Shown here piece after piece: positions 37,923 to 46,723 of a DNA stretch of 64,000 nucleotides. The stretch's first letter is position 1, and the number at the start of each line of letters is the position of its first letter. Origin of the DNA: Prosthecobacter sp. SYSU 5D2 (GTDB lineage Bacteria > Verrucomicrobiota > Verrucomicrobiia > Verrucomicrobiales > Verrucomicrobiaceae); NCBI RefSeq assembly GCF_039655865.1, contig NZ_JBBYXL010000004.1:62001-126000 (forward strand), in the 5' to 3' direction. The translations under genes and the position numbers were made by a program. The notes under the pieces are model-generated. The model was not told the origin of the DNA, did not search any database, and saw only the letters and a list, made by a program, of their open reading frames with translations.

Positions 37923-37939
37923 ATCACTCGGAGAGTGAT
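37923..37939. repeat. Palindrome with CTCCGAGTGA core, next to a cytochrome 3' end
   Basis: ATCACTC pairs with GAGTGAT across GGA. Read on the minus strand it contains TCACTCTCCGAGTGA, the same core as at 30537-30557 with one change. It lies immediately downstream of the stop at 37942. Confidence 0.55.
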
Positions 37940-37941
37940 GA

Positions 37942-40900
37942 CTACTGAACTTTAAACATGGCGTTCGTCTTGTCGCCACCGCTGAGGATGTAGGCGAGGA
38001 GGTCGAGGATCTCTTCCTTTTTCAGCATGGCGAGGAGCATGGGGGGCATGGGGGAGACTTTGCTGGTCTCGATGCTTTTGACTTCTTTGCGGTCAATGCC
38101 GACGCGCTGGTTGGGGTCGCTAAGGTCGGTGTTGAGGGTGACGTTGTCGCCGCTGAGGTTGACGACGACGCCGATGTGGACTTCACCGCTGTTGAGGGTG
38201 ACGACGATGGGGGCGAACTGCTCGTTGATCTCTTTGCTGGGGTTGATGATCTGGTCCAGCAGGTCATGCGGGCTGTAGCGGCCACCGGCTCCGGTGAGGT
38301 CGGGGCCGTTCATGCCGCCGGCATTGCCGAAACGATGGCAGGCGTAGCAGGCGGCGGCACCGAACATCTTGCGGCCGGTATCGAAGTCGCGGTTTTTGAG
38401 GCCGGTTTTGGCAGCGGCGCTCAGCTCTTCCAGCGTCCACATGGTGGGGGTGCGGCCGGCGAGCATGGCGCCGACGTTTTCGATGGCGGATTTGCGCTCG
38501 GGCTTTTTGGCGATGAGTTCGGCATGGAGGGTTTTTTCCTCTTCGGTGAAGGTGGCCAGGGAGTCGTTGCGGATGAACTCGATGAACTTGTCAAAGCTGG
38601 AGCCGCCCTTGTAGTTGGCGGCTTTCAGGAACCACTCGAGCTGGGCGGTGCGCAGCTCAGGAGTCCAGCCAGTTTTGAGCATGCGGAGGCTGCGGGCGAA
38701 TTCCATCTGCGGTTCCTGGCTGTCGGCGGCGGCGATGAGGGCCATGCCTTTGGCGGCGGTGTTCGGGGCCTGCAAATAGGCCAGGGTCTCGCAAAGGAGC
38801 CAGTTCAGCTCGAAGCTTTCCGAGGGGAAGGCAGGGTCAAGCTGGGCGATGAGCTTGTCCATCGTGGCCTGGTCAGGATTGCCAAAACGAGTAAGGATGA
38901 TCTGGGCGAGGCGAACGTGGCTGAGCTTTTGGTCCGGCGTGAGAGCGGCGAAGTCCAGCTTCAACAGGGCGGCGAGCATCTTGTCGCGGGCGGCGGTATT
39001 GATGGTGATGGCGGCACCTTCGGGGCGCTGGCTGGGGCTCACACCGGTGACGCGGGCGAGCGCGAGCAGGGCCTCGAGCTGGCGGCCGGCATCGGTTTCG
39101 CTGAGTGCTTTGGCCTCCCATTCAGCCAGCGGCTGATGCTCAATGGCGACGCGGGCGGCGCTGCGGATGAAGCGGTCTTTGCTATTCAGGTGCGGCCAGG
39201 CGGTGGCGACGGCTTGCGGATCCTGCTTGCCATGGAAGGCTTCAAGCTGATGACGCAGCGCACGCTCGGCGGAGACTTTCGGCGTGAGGTCAATGGGGGA
39301 GGTATCCTCACTGCCGGTATAGGTGACGCGATAGAGGCCGGACTGCACGCGGCGGCCGCCGATGGCGAAGTACATGGCACCGTCTTTGGGATGGATGATG
39401 GCATCCGTGAGAGGCAGCGGGGCTCCGGTGATGAAGTCCTCTTTGACGCCGGTATAGGAGGAGCCGTCTTCGGTGAGATGCACGGCGTAGAGCTTGCCCC
39501 AGCTCCAGTCCATGATGTAATAGGCGCGCTGGTATTTGGCGGGGAATTTGGCCCCATAACCAAAGGTGGTACCGGTGGGGGAACCAGGGCCGATGTTGAC
39601 GGTGGCAGGCAGGTTGTCAGGATAAAATTCAGGATACTTCCCTGCCCCGTTGCGCCAGCCGTATTCACCACCGCTGACGACGTGGTTCACGCGGGTTGGG
39701 CGGTACCAGGGCGTATTGAAGTCATACTCCATGTCGGCATCGTAGGTGAAGAGTTCACCGTCGCTGTTGACGCCGCCGTCATAGATGTTGCGGAAGCCGG
39801 AGGCGAAGATCTCGAAGTTTTTGCCATCAGGAGAGACGCGGTAAACGATGCCGCCGGGGGCCAGAACGTGGCGGTTGTGGCCGCGACCGTCGGGCATGCG
39901 CGGAAGCAGGTGGTCATCGCCCCAGAGCTTCGGCACAGGGGAGGTGGAGGGAGTGCCGTCAATGGGGCCTTCGGCGAGGACGGCGTTGTTTCCGGTGATG
40001 AGATACAGCGCCTTGCCATCGGGAGTGGGCATGAGGGCATGCACGCCGTGGTCGCTCTTGGAATCGAAAGCGCGGAGGAGTTCCACCTTGTCGAGCTGGT
40101 CGTCGTTATCGGTATCGGAGATGCGGTAGAGGCCGCTCTGGGCCACCTGTTCGTAGTCGTTCACACCGGCATAGAGGGCACCAAAAGCGAAGACCATGCC
40201 GTTGATGGCGCGGATGTTGACGGGCACTTTCTGGACGTCTTTCTGCTCCAGCATCTGGCCTGCGGCAGGCGGGGAGAAGCGGTAGAGATCGCCATACTGG
40301 TCGCTGGCGTAGATGCGGCCCTTGTCGTCATTGCAAAGGGCCACCCAGGAGCCCTGCTCGCCACCGGGAACGGAATAGAGAAGCTCGACTTTGAAGTCCT
40401 TCGCAGCCTTGATGCGCTCCACCGGCGTGGCCTTGTTTTCACCAATGGCCGGGCCGACGGCTGCCGGGCGGCGAGCCTGGGCGGGTGCTTTGGCCTTGCC
40501 TTTGCCCTTGGCAGGCGCAGGTGCATTCCCTGCGGCCTTTTCTTTGCCTTTGCCTTTGGCCTTGTCCTGCGCCGGGCCTTTTTTGGCAGGTCCCTTTTTC
40601 GCGGCCGGACCGGGTTTTTCGATCTTCTGGGCGTCGTTCGGAATGTTGGTTTTGGCGAAGGGAATGACGCCGCCCTCAGGCAGCTCCTTGAACATCACTT
40701 CCTTGATCTGGACGTTCATGGCCGGACCGCGATGGATCTGGAAAGCCAGCAGGCCCTCCAGCGCCATGGCCTTTTCCTCATGGTCCACGAGGTCAATGGT
40801 GACCTGGCCGTTGAGCTTGTGGATGAGGTGGTTTCCCTGGGCGATGACGGTGTATTCATTCCACTGGGCGACATCCACGGCGACGGGGTCGCGCTCGGCG

Positions 40901-41352
40901 ACGAGCCACTTGCTGCCCGCCTGGTCAATGACCACGCTCTGGCCGTTCTGGCAGATGATGCCACGGCCTTTTTCTTCATACACCATGGCGTTGTTCGGCG
41001 CGGCAGGATGGATGTCGCACTGGTAACCGCCGACGGACCACTTGCCGTTTTCCGGCAGCTCCTTGCTGCGGTACTGGATGCCGGTGTTATTGCCGGTGAC
41101 CTTGGCCTTGATGCGCAGCTCGAAGTTTTTGACCTGACCGCCGCGCCAGATGAGAAACTGGTTGTAGCTCAGGTGCTCCGGGCCGTTCGTTTTGCCCGTG
41201 ATGCAGCCGTCCTCGACACTCCACAGCTCTGGATTGCCATCCCAGCCGGTGAGATCCTTGCCGTTGAACAACGGACGGAAGCCCTCCTGGGCCTGGGCGG
41301 CCGTGAGCCCGAAGGACAGGAGTGCGAGGGTGAGTAACGAGGTCAGTTTCAT
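37942..41352 (-). CDS. DUF1080 - PVC dehydrogenase - HEAT - cytochrome c fusion
   Basis: From the ATG at 41352 the protein has 1136 residues. A signal peptide (LTSLLTLALLSFGLTAAQA) precedes a DUF1080 domain (FRPLFNGKDLTGWDGNPELW to about 240). A disordered linker rich in Lys, Gly, Ala and Pro follows (about 260-330). Then comes a glucose/sorbosone-dehydrogenase-like propeller. Near residue 700 HEAT-like repeats begin. A C-terminal heme-binding domain has CYACH at 1002-1006 and PDLTGAGGRYSPHDLLDQII. A periplasmic dehydrogenase that passes electrons to its own heme is likely. It resembles the protein at 30.7 kb but lacks the SGNH-like block. Confidence 0.9.
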   Translation of the reverse strand: MKLTSLLTLALLSFGLTAAQAQEGFRPLFNGKDLTGWDGNPELWSVEDGCITGKTNGPEHLSYNQFLIWRGGQVKNFELRIKAKVTGNNTGIQYRSKELPENGKWSVGGYQCDIHPAAPNNAMVYEEKGRGIICQNGQSVVIDQAGSKWLVAERDPVAVDVAQWNEYTVIAQGNHLIHKLNGQVTIDLVDHEEKAMALEGLLAFQIHRGPAMNVQIKEVMFKELPEGGVIPFAKTNIPNDAQKIEKPGPAAKKGPAKKGPAQDKAKGKGKEKAAGNAPAPAKGKGKAKAPAQARRPAAVGPAIGENKATPVERIKAAKDFKVELLYSVPGGEQGSWVALCNDDKGRIYASDQYGDLYRFSPPAAGQMLEQKDVQKVPVNIRAINGMVFAFGALYAGVNDYEQVAQSGLYRISDTDNDDQLDKVELLRAFDSKSDHGVHALMPTPDGKALYLITGNNAVLAEGPIDGTPSTSPVPKLWGDDHLLPRMPDGRGHNRHVLAPGGIVYRVSPDGKNFEIFASGFRNIYDGGVNSDGELFTYDADMEYDFNTPWYRPTRVNHVVSGGEYGWRNGAGKYPEFYPDNLPATVNIGPGSPTGTTFGYGAKFPAKYQRAYYIMDWSWGKLYAVHLTEDGSSYTGVKEDFITGAPLPLTDAIIHPKDGAMYFAIGGRRVQSGLYRVTYTGSEDTSPIDLTPKVSAERALRHQLEAFHGKQDPQAVATAWPHLNSKDRFIRSAARVAIEHQPLAEWEAKALSETDAGRQLEALLALARVTGVSPSQRPEGAAITINTAARDKMLAALLKLDFAALTPDQKLSHVRLAQIILTRFGNPDQATMDKLIAQLDPAFPSESFELNWLLCETLAYLQAPNTAAKGMALIAAADSQEPQMEFARSLRMLKTGWTPELRTAQLEWFLKAANYKGGSSFDKFIEFIRNDSLATFTEEEKTLHAELIAKKPERKSAIENVGAMLAGRTPTMWTLEELSAAAKTGLKNRDFDTGRKMFGAAACYACHRFGNAGGMNGPDLTGAGGRYSPHDLLDQIINPSKEINEQFAPIVVTLNSGEVHIGVVVNLSGDNVTLNTDLSDPNQRVGIDRKEVKSIETSKVSPMPPMLLAMLKKEEILDLLAYILSGGDKTNAMFKVQ

Positions 41353-41476
41353 GGGTGGTCGGAGCGCCGGAGTGTGCGCGGTTGTGTCTTTTGAAACGAG
41401 ATCTTTCGCGAAATCCCACGGCAAAAGATGTGTCGAATTTCGCAATGGGGCCCTTGAACATTGAAATTGGACTTGG

Positions 41477-41768
41477 CAAATTCCGCTGTGAGCACAGTTC
41501 GATGAAGACGGCCAGGTAAAGCCATTTTTCGCCACGGAGGATGAAGGTGATGTCGCCGGCTCATATATATATTGTTAGGGCACTCTGGCAGAGGCTTGTC
41601 CAGCAGCAGTTGGGCGAGGGGAGGTCGGCACGACCGTCGCAGGTCTGAGGTGCGCAGGTCTTGGGCTGGAGGACGATGAGGCCTTGCTCCTGCATGAGGC
41701 GGCGCACGCGGTCCGGAGCGCACACAAGGCCTTGGCAGCGATGGTGGCAGAAGATCACACCGATGGCC
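41477..41768 (-). mobile_element. Degraded IS3-family transposase remnant
   Basis: About 290 bases encode pieces of an IS3-type OrfB. The part APDRVRRLMQEQGL plus PKTCAPQTCDGRADLPSPN matches the region before the catalytic core. After a frameshift (about 41620) it continues LLLDKPLPECPNN. A TGA stands where Trp is expected, followed by DITFILRGEKWLYLAVFIEL, the DDE-domain block with the first Asp. Both ends are missing and no terminal repeats are visible. Confidence 0.75.
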
Positions 41769-41776
41769 TTGCTGAG

Positions 41777-42010
41777 TTAGAGCGCAGTGACCACACTTCG
41801 CAAAACTCCCAACCAAAGGCCCCCAAAAGTAAACGCTTCCAGACGCAGCCTTTGCAACCGCAGCCGCCGGATTCCAAACGTCAAATTCGCACCCAGCTTG
41901 ATCAGCAGCACGGAGCGGCCTTTCTCATTCATGCCGCAGCCTGCATAGTCAGACTTACGGACATTTGGGATCACCCGCACCACCCGTTGGGTCATCGTCA
42001 CGTCGCTCAT
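41777..42010 (-). CDS. Small hypothetical protein after the amidase
   Basis: A 77-residue basic ORF. A GAGGA sits seven bases before its ATG, inside the amidase 3' end, and it starts four bases after the amidase stop. It has no known motif; the middle is Arg/Leu-rich (FGIRRLRLQRLRLEAFTF). The IS3 remnant begins just beyond its stop, so it could be a damaged end of something longer. Coding status is uncertain. Confidence 0.4.
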   Translation of the reverse strand: MSDVTMTQRVVRVIPNVRKSDYAGCGMNEKGRSVLLIKLGANLTFGIRRLRLQRLRLEAFTFGGLWLGVLRSVVTAL

Positions 42011-42014
42011 GGCT

Positions 42015-42617
42015 TCATCCTCGCACCGCCAGGATACCCGCAGCGATACCTTCCGCAATGGCCTGCCGATGTGAGGGAGTCGCGCAGCGGTTGGCCTCCG
42101 TGCGGTTGCTGATGTAACCGCATTCGATCACCGCGGCAGGCATTTTGGTGGAGCGCAGGACCTTGAAATTGCGGCTGATGAGGCCCCGGTATTTACCCGT
42201 GACCCGCCGGTCCATAGAGCGCAGGATGCTTCCCGCCAGGATCTTGCCATTGCTGCTGCGATAGTATCCCTCCATGCCATGAATGCTGGTGGTGCGGTTG
42301 GCATTGAAGTGGATGCTGACAAAGACGGAGCGCGAATTGCGGTTGGCGATCCAGGCCCGGTCATCCAGAGAGACAAAAGTATCCGTGCGCCGCGTCATCA
42401 CGACTTTCAACCCTTTGGCCTTCAGCAGACGCTCCACGCGCTGGGCCACATCCAGGCACAGACGCTTCTCCACCAGTCCATACCAGGCCGCGCCGCCATC
42501 GTGTCCACCATGCCCGGCATCCAGGATCACGGTACTAAAGGTCAGCGCCTGGGCTGTGGCGGGCAGCGCCAGCAGCAGGAGGAAAAGCATGCATCGTATG
42601 ATCCGTGAAGATGCCAT
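42015..42617 (-). CDS. N-acetylmuramoyl-L-alanine amidase (Amidase_3)
   Basis: A 200-residue exported enzyme with a signal peptide (IIRCMLFLLLLALPATAQAL). It cleaves the amide between MurNAc and the peptide in peptidoglycan. Zinc-site motifs are visible: ILDAGHGGHDGGA (His), LVEKRLCLDVA (Glu), VFVSIHFNAN (His) and VIECGYISNRTEA (catalytic Glu). It is a bare catalytic domain without AMIN or SPOR modules. Confidence 0.93.
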   Translation of the reverse strand: MASSRIIRCMLFLLLLALPATAQALTFSTVILDAGHGGHDGGAAWYGLVEKRLCLDVAQRVERLLKAKGLKVVMTRRTDTFVSLDDRAWIANRNSRSVFVSIHFNANRTTSIHGMEGYYRSSNGKILAGSILRSMDRRVTGKYRGLISRNFKVLRSTKMPAAVIECGYISNRTEANRCATPSHRQAIAEGIAAGILAVRG

Positions 42618-42729
42618 TTTCTAAACTTTACTTAAAATTAAATAAAGGGGAATATAAAAGAGCGTATTTTTGCCAATTCCTGCCACACTTTCGTCTTTGC
42701 TCCCGCCATCGCTCTGCTAAAAGTTCCCC

Positions 42730-43572
42730 ATGTCCGGACTCGCCAAACTTGATGACCTCATCTCCCTGCTGGATGATGAATCCCAGGTGGTGCAGGAGGC
42801 AGTGCAGAAGGAGCTGATGAGCATCCGCCAGGATTTGCCGGAGCGGCTACGGCTGATGGACCGCCAGCTCACGGCGGATGAGGAGCGCCACATGGGCCGC
42901 CTGCTGGAGCCTGCGCGGCGCGCGGAGCTGGAGGAAACCTGGATGCGCTGGCGCTGGCTGGACCATCCGACCACCCAATTGGAGGAAGGCATTGCGCAAA
43001 TCTCCGCCTACATGCATGGCTGGCGCACGCAGACAGGGGAACTGGCCAAACGCCTGGACGACCTGGCCGAGGAGGCCTTCAAGGACCAGGGGCGCATGGA
43101 TGCGCGCGAGCTGAGCGAATGGATGTTTACCGTGCGCGAAGGCAGTGTGCGCTTCCGTGGCAACAGCAAGGACTATTACACGCCCAATAACAGCAACCTG
43201 CTGTGGGTGCTGGAGACGGGACTGGGTAATCCGATCAGCCTATGCTGCCTGTATCGTTTGTTAGGCAAGCGGTTTGGCCTGGACATCCAAGGCTGCAATT
43301 TTCCCGGACACTTTCTGGCACGGGTGGAGCATTCTGACCGCACCTGGCTGGTGGACTGTTTCAATCGCGGGCGCTTCATGCTCTCCAGCGATGTGGCCCG
43401 GCATCACCCGGCCGCGAATCCATCCATTGAGGATGTGGTGCAGACGCCGGCCAGCACGGATGCCATTCTGCTGCGCATCCTGCGCAACCTGGACGAGGCC
43501 TTCGACCGCCTGAACAACGTCACTTACCGGCAGACCATGCGGTCATTGGCGGTGAAACTGATGGAAGACTGA
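42730..43572 (+). CDS. SirB1 / transglutaminase-like family protein
   Basis: A 280-residue cytosolic protein. An N-terminal helical region (LDDLISLLDDESQVVQEAVQ) precedes the SirB1 core: RFRGNSKDYYTPNNSNLLWV, GNPISLCCLYRLLGKRFGLD and IQGCNFPGHFLARVEHSD. SirB1 proteins belong to the transglutaminase-like superfamily, but the enzymatic Cys-His-Asp is not clearly retained. The function is unknown. The neighbours downstream are AraC and RluA genes. Confidence 0.8.
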   Translation: MSGLAKLDDLISLLDDESQVVQEAVQKELMSIRQDLPERLRLMDRQLTADEERHMGRLLEPARRAELEETWMRWRWLDHPTTQLEEGIAQISAYMHGWRTQTGELAKRLDDLAEEAFKDQGRMDARELSEWMFTVREGSVRFRGNSKDYYTPNNSNLLWVLETGLGNPISLCCLYRLLGKRFGLDIQGCNFPGHFLARVEHSDRTWLVDCFNRGRFMLSSDVARHHPAANPSIEDVVQTPASTDAILLRILRNLDEAFDRLNNVTYRQTMRSLAVKLMED

Positions 43573-43613
43573 CCTCCGCCGCAGATGCCCGCCCTCCGCG
43601 CCGATGCCGCCCG

Positions 43614-44378
43614 ATGCCCAGCCCCGAACAGCTCCGCGACCGTTTCCTGCGCGCTCTTGCGCCTGAGAGCCAGTTTTACCGGGTGCTGGACCACCTGCCG
43701 GGGATCTCCTTCTTTGCCAAAAACGCCCGTTTTCAGATTGTCTGCGCCAACCAGCACTTCGTTGAGAGCCTGGGGTTCAAGAGCGAGGCAGAGCTGATCG
43801 GCAAAGAGGACTTCGATCTCTTCCCTGCCCGGCTGGCGGAAAACTTCCGCCGGGATGACCAGGAGGTCCTGACCACCGGCGAGGCGCGGCTGAACTTGGT
43901 GGAGCTGTTTTTCAATCCGCAGGGTATTCCGGACTGGTTCATCACCAACAAGCTGCCTGTGAGGGACCGCCGGGGGCGCGTCATCGGCATCATGGGCACC
44001 ACGCAGAGCTATGGCCACGCCGTGGAGACGGTGCATCCATACCGGCAGATCGAGCATGCGCTGGCGTATATCCGGGAGCACTTTCGGGAGCGAATCACGG
44101 TTGAGGACCTGGCCGCCCTGGTGCATATCTCCACGCGCCAGCTTCATCGCAAGTTTGTGGAGACCTTTGGTGTCAGTCCGCAGGCTTTCATCATGAAGCT
44201 GCGCATCCAGGCCGCCTGCGATGCGCTCCAGCAGGAGGACGCCCAGATCAACCTCATCGCTGCCGACCTCGGCTTCTGCGACCAAAGCAGCTTCACCCAC
44301 CACTTCCACCGCCACATCGGCATCACGCCGCTGAAGTACCAGCGCCAGTTCCGACTCGTCAGAAAAACCGGAGAATGA
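43614..44378 (+). CDS. AraC-family regulator with PAS sensor
   Basis: A 254-residue transcription factor. Residues 18-140 are a PAS domain (VLDHLPGISFFAKNARFQIV, GFKSEAELIGKEDFDLFP). Residues 145-250 are two helix-turn-helices of AraC type (LAALVHISTRQLHRKFVETF, CDQSSFTHHFHRHIGITPLK). The ligand of the PAS domain is unknown. It overlaps the next gene by four bases (ATGA). Confidence 0.9.
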   Translation: MPSPEQLRDRFLRALAPESQFYRVLDHLPGISFFAKNARFQIVCANQHFVESLGFKSEAELIGKEDFDLFPARLAENFRRDDQEVLTTGEARLNLVELFFNPQGIPDWFITNKLPVRDRRGRVIGIMGTTQSYGHAVETVHPYRQIEHALAYIREHFRERITVEDLAALVHISTRQLHRKFVETFGVSPQAFIMKLRIQAACDALQQEDAQINLIAADLGFCDQSSFTHHFHRHIGITPLKYQRQFRLVRKTGE

Positions 44379-45259
44379 CATCCAAAACCGCCACCGAAAC
44401 CGCCCCGCTCCTGCCCTTCCTGCTGGCCCAATGGCCCGAGGTCAAACGCACGAAAGTGAAACAATGGCTGCGCTTTGACGCCATCAAGGTCAATGGCCGC
44501 ACCATCACCCAGCACGACCACAAGCTGCAGCCGGGGGACGTGGTCAGCATCCAGCCGCAGAAGGCTCCGCCCGCCACCACGCCCCTGCCTGCGGGACTGA
44601 GCGTGGTGCATGAAGATGATGAGCTTTTGGTTATCCGCAAGCCCGTCAACCTCCTCACCATCGCCACCGATACCGAGCGCGACAAGACCGCCTTCCGCAT
44701 CATGACGGACTACCTGCGTGAAAGCACCCACGGCAGCCACGACCGCCTGTGGATCGTCCACCGCCTGGACCGTGAGACCTCCGGCTTGCTGGTCCTGGCC
44801 AAGAGCGAGGACGCCAAAGTCTGGCTCCAGGAAAACTGGCACCGCATGGACAAACGTTACCTCGCCATTGTGGAAGGCAGCATGAAGGCCCCGTCCGGCA
44901 AACTGGTGAACCACATTGACGAGACGCAGCCGCATCGTGTCTATGCCCTGGACCACGCCACCGCCACGACTCGCGAAGCCGTCACGCATTACCGCGTGCT
45001 GGGCACAGGATACGGTCGCAGCCTGCTGGAGATCACGCTGGAAACCGGCCGCCGCCATCAGATCCGCGCGCAGCTTGCTGCCGCAGGGTGTCCCATTGTG
45101 GGCGATGACAAATACGGCGCGAAGAGCGATCCCGTGAAACGCATCGCCCTGCATGCGAGTGACTTGAAGCTGCTGCATCCTCAGGATGAGCGGGAGCTGA
45201 CGTTTCACTCTCCTTTGCCTCAGGACCTGGCGCGACTTGTGCCGGTGACGGTGGGCTGA
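44375..45259 (+). CDS. RluA-family pseudouridine synthase
   Basis: A 294-residue enzyme that isomerises uridine in rRNA or tRNA. Residues 10-65 form an S4 RNA-binding domain (KVKQWLRFDAIKVNGRTITQ). The catalytic motif IVHRLDRETSGLLVLA has the essential Asp, and ETGRRHQIRAQLAAAGCPIV is the family ending. It could be an RluC/RluD homologue; the exact site is not determinable. It is co-transcribed with the AraC gene. Confidence 0.9.
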   Translation: MTSKTATETAPLLPFLLAQWPEVKRTKVKQWLRFDAIKVNGRTITQHDHKLQPGDVVSIQPQKAPPATTPLPAGLSVVHEDDELLVIRKPVNLLTIATDTERDKTAFRIMTDYLRESTHGSHDRLWIVHRLDRETSGLLVLAKSEDAKVWLQENWHRMDKRYLAIVEGSMKAPSGKLVNHIDETQPHRVYALDHATATTREAVTHYRVLGTGYGRSLLEITLETGRRHQIRAQLAAAGCPIVGDDKYGAKSDPVKRIALHASDLKLLHPQDERELTFHSPLPQDLARLVPVTVG

Positions 45260-45298
45260 TGTGCGATGCGATGAGCGAAGGCGGTGCGAGGGTTACAA

Positions 45299-45319
45299 CC
45301 GCGCCTTAAAAAGGCGCGG
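45299..45319. repeat. GC-rich hairpin after the RluA gene
   Basis: CCGCGCCTT pairs with AAGGCGCGG over a three-base loop, 40 bases after the stop at 45259. No T-run follows, so termination is possible but weak. Confidence 0.5.
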
Positions 45320-45408
45320 CTAATGGACGTACGCCGCTCTGCGACGGGGAGAGGGGGACGGGAGGTCTGAAACGGTTTCCACCAGCCGGTGTGGAGATAG
45401 CGTATGAA

Positions 45409-45433
45409 TCAGTTGGAGCCCAACTGAGCTACT
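45409..45433 (-). repeat. 25-base palindromic repeat, copy 2
   Basis: On the minus strand this is the copy of 14254-14278 with one change in the loop. The TAG stop of the coiled-coil gene lies inside it, so the repeat directly follows the gene. Confidence 0.7.
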
Positions 45434-46505
45434 TCTCCTGAGCGACGCGTTGTTGCTCAGCTTCCATGGCTGCTTTTTCGGCAGCGATCGCCGCAATGGC
45501 CGCAGCGCGGCGGGCACGTTCTTTGGCTTCCTGCTCGGCGCGGACCTTGGCGGCGGCAGCTTCACGCCGGGCTTTGGCTTCTTCGGCTGCCTGGCGGGCG
45601 GCTTCTTTTTCGGCATCCTGTTTCGCCTTCAGCGCGGCGGCGGCAGCTTTCACGGCTTCAAGTTCGCGACGGGCCAGCTCGCGGGCGGCCTCACGCGCAG
45701 CTTCGCGTTCGGCATCGGCCTTGGCTTTGGCCTCGGCAGCGGCCTGACGGGCGGCAATTTTCTCGGCCTGCTGGCGTGCCTTTTCAGCTGCCTGCTCGGC
45801 GGCGGCCTGGGCCCGCGCAAGAGCGGCGGCTTCTTTTACCTGCTGGAGGCGGGCTTTCTCAGCGGCTTTTTCGGCGGCGGCCTTTTCTTTGGCGATGCGG
45901 GCGGCTTCCTTTTCCTCGGCGATGCGGATCTTCTCGGCAGCCTTCTCTGCATCGGCCAGTTCTTTGGCCACTCGCGCCGCTTCCTTCTCAGCCTGGAGAC
46001 GGGCTTTTTCAGCCGCTTTTTCAACATCGGCCAGTTCTTTGGCCACTCGCGCAGCTTCCTTCTCTGCAGCAATACGCGCTTTTTCAGCGGCCTTCGCCGC
46101 GGCCTCCTCTTCTCGGGCACGGATGGCCGCTTCTTTTTCAGCCTGGAGACGGGCTTTCTCGGCCACTTTTTCAGCAGCGGCCTGCTCTTTGGCCACTCGG
46201 GCAGCTTCTTTCTCTTCAGCGATGCGTGCCTTCTCAGCCGCCTTCGCCGCCTCCTTCTCCGCAAGGGCCTGCTCACGGGCCAGGATGGCGGCCTCCTTGG
46301 CGGCGATGTCGGCGGCCAGTTTGGCTTCCTGGGCTTGGATCAGGCTGGCGGCAAAGCTGCGCAACTCCTGGGCAAGACGGGCAGCGGTTTCACCCAGCCC
46401 TGGAGCCACTTCGGTGGGGACGCGAGGCTGGATTTCGAGCGATTCGAGCCGGGCGGCCATGTCGCTAAGCAGGGAGGTAAACTTGAGGTCGGGTCTCGTG
46501 GTCAT
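45429..46505 (-). CDS. Long Ala/Glu/Lys coiled-coil protein
   Basis: From the ATG at 46505 the protein has 358 residues. The N-terminal 80 residues (MTTRPDLKFTSLLSDMAARL) lack a signal peptide. The remainder is a continuous coiled coil of units like AEKARLQAEKEAARVAKELA, repeated with high similarity. Such repeats occur in structural, TolA-like or cytoskeletal proteins. No membrane segment is present. Earlier in-frame starts were rejected because they run into the carA promoter. Confidence 0.75.
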   Translation of the reverse strand: MTTRPDLKFTSLLSDMAARLESLEIQPRVPTEVAPGLGETAARLAQELRSFAASLIQAQEAKLAADIAAKEAAILAREQALAEKEAAKAAEKARIAEEKEAARVAKEQAAAEKVAEKARLQAEKEAAIRAREEEAAAKAAEKARIAAEKEAARVAKELADVEKAAEKARLQAEKEAARVAKELADAEKAAEKIRIAEEKEAARIAKEKAAAEKAAEKARLQQVKEAAALARAQAAAEQAAEKARQQAEKIAARQAAAEAKAKADAEREAAREAARELARRELEAVKAAAAALKAKQDAEKEAARQAAEEAKARREAAAAKVRAEQEAKERARRAAAIAAIAAEKAAMEAEQQRVAQEK

Positions 46506-46723
46506 CAGAGGGTTGGCTGAAACAGAACCGTCATGAATGGAGACGGTTGTCCCCCTGTAAAGTCCCTTCCTTACATTCGCCGACAGGGATCCAGGGGAAG
46601 CCAGGAATGCGAGTAAATCTGCTCTGACGATTGCCCTGCGCACACCCCGAGCATCTTGCAGACATTTCATCCGCCCCTTGCATTCCCCGTACTATGGCGC
46701 TAGGTGCCCAAGTTTCCCATTTA

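Noticed and set aside
38176-41337. 1053-codon plus-strand frame opposite the PVC cytochrome
   Set aside because: The minus strand encodes recognised domains over the full length; the plus frame is low complexity and an artefact of codon bias.
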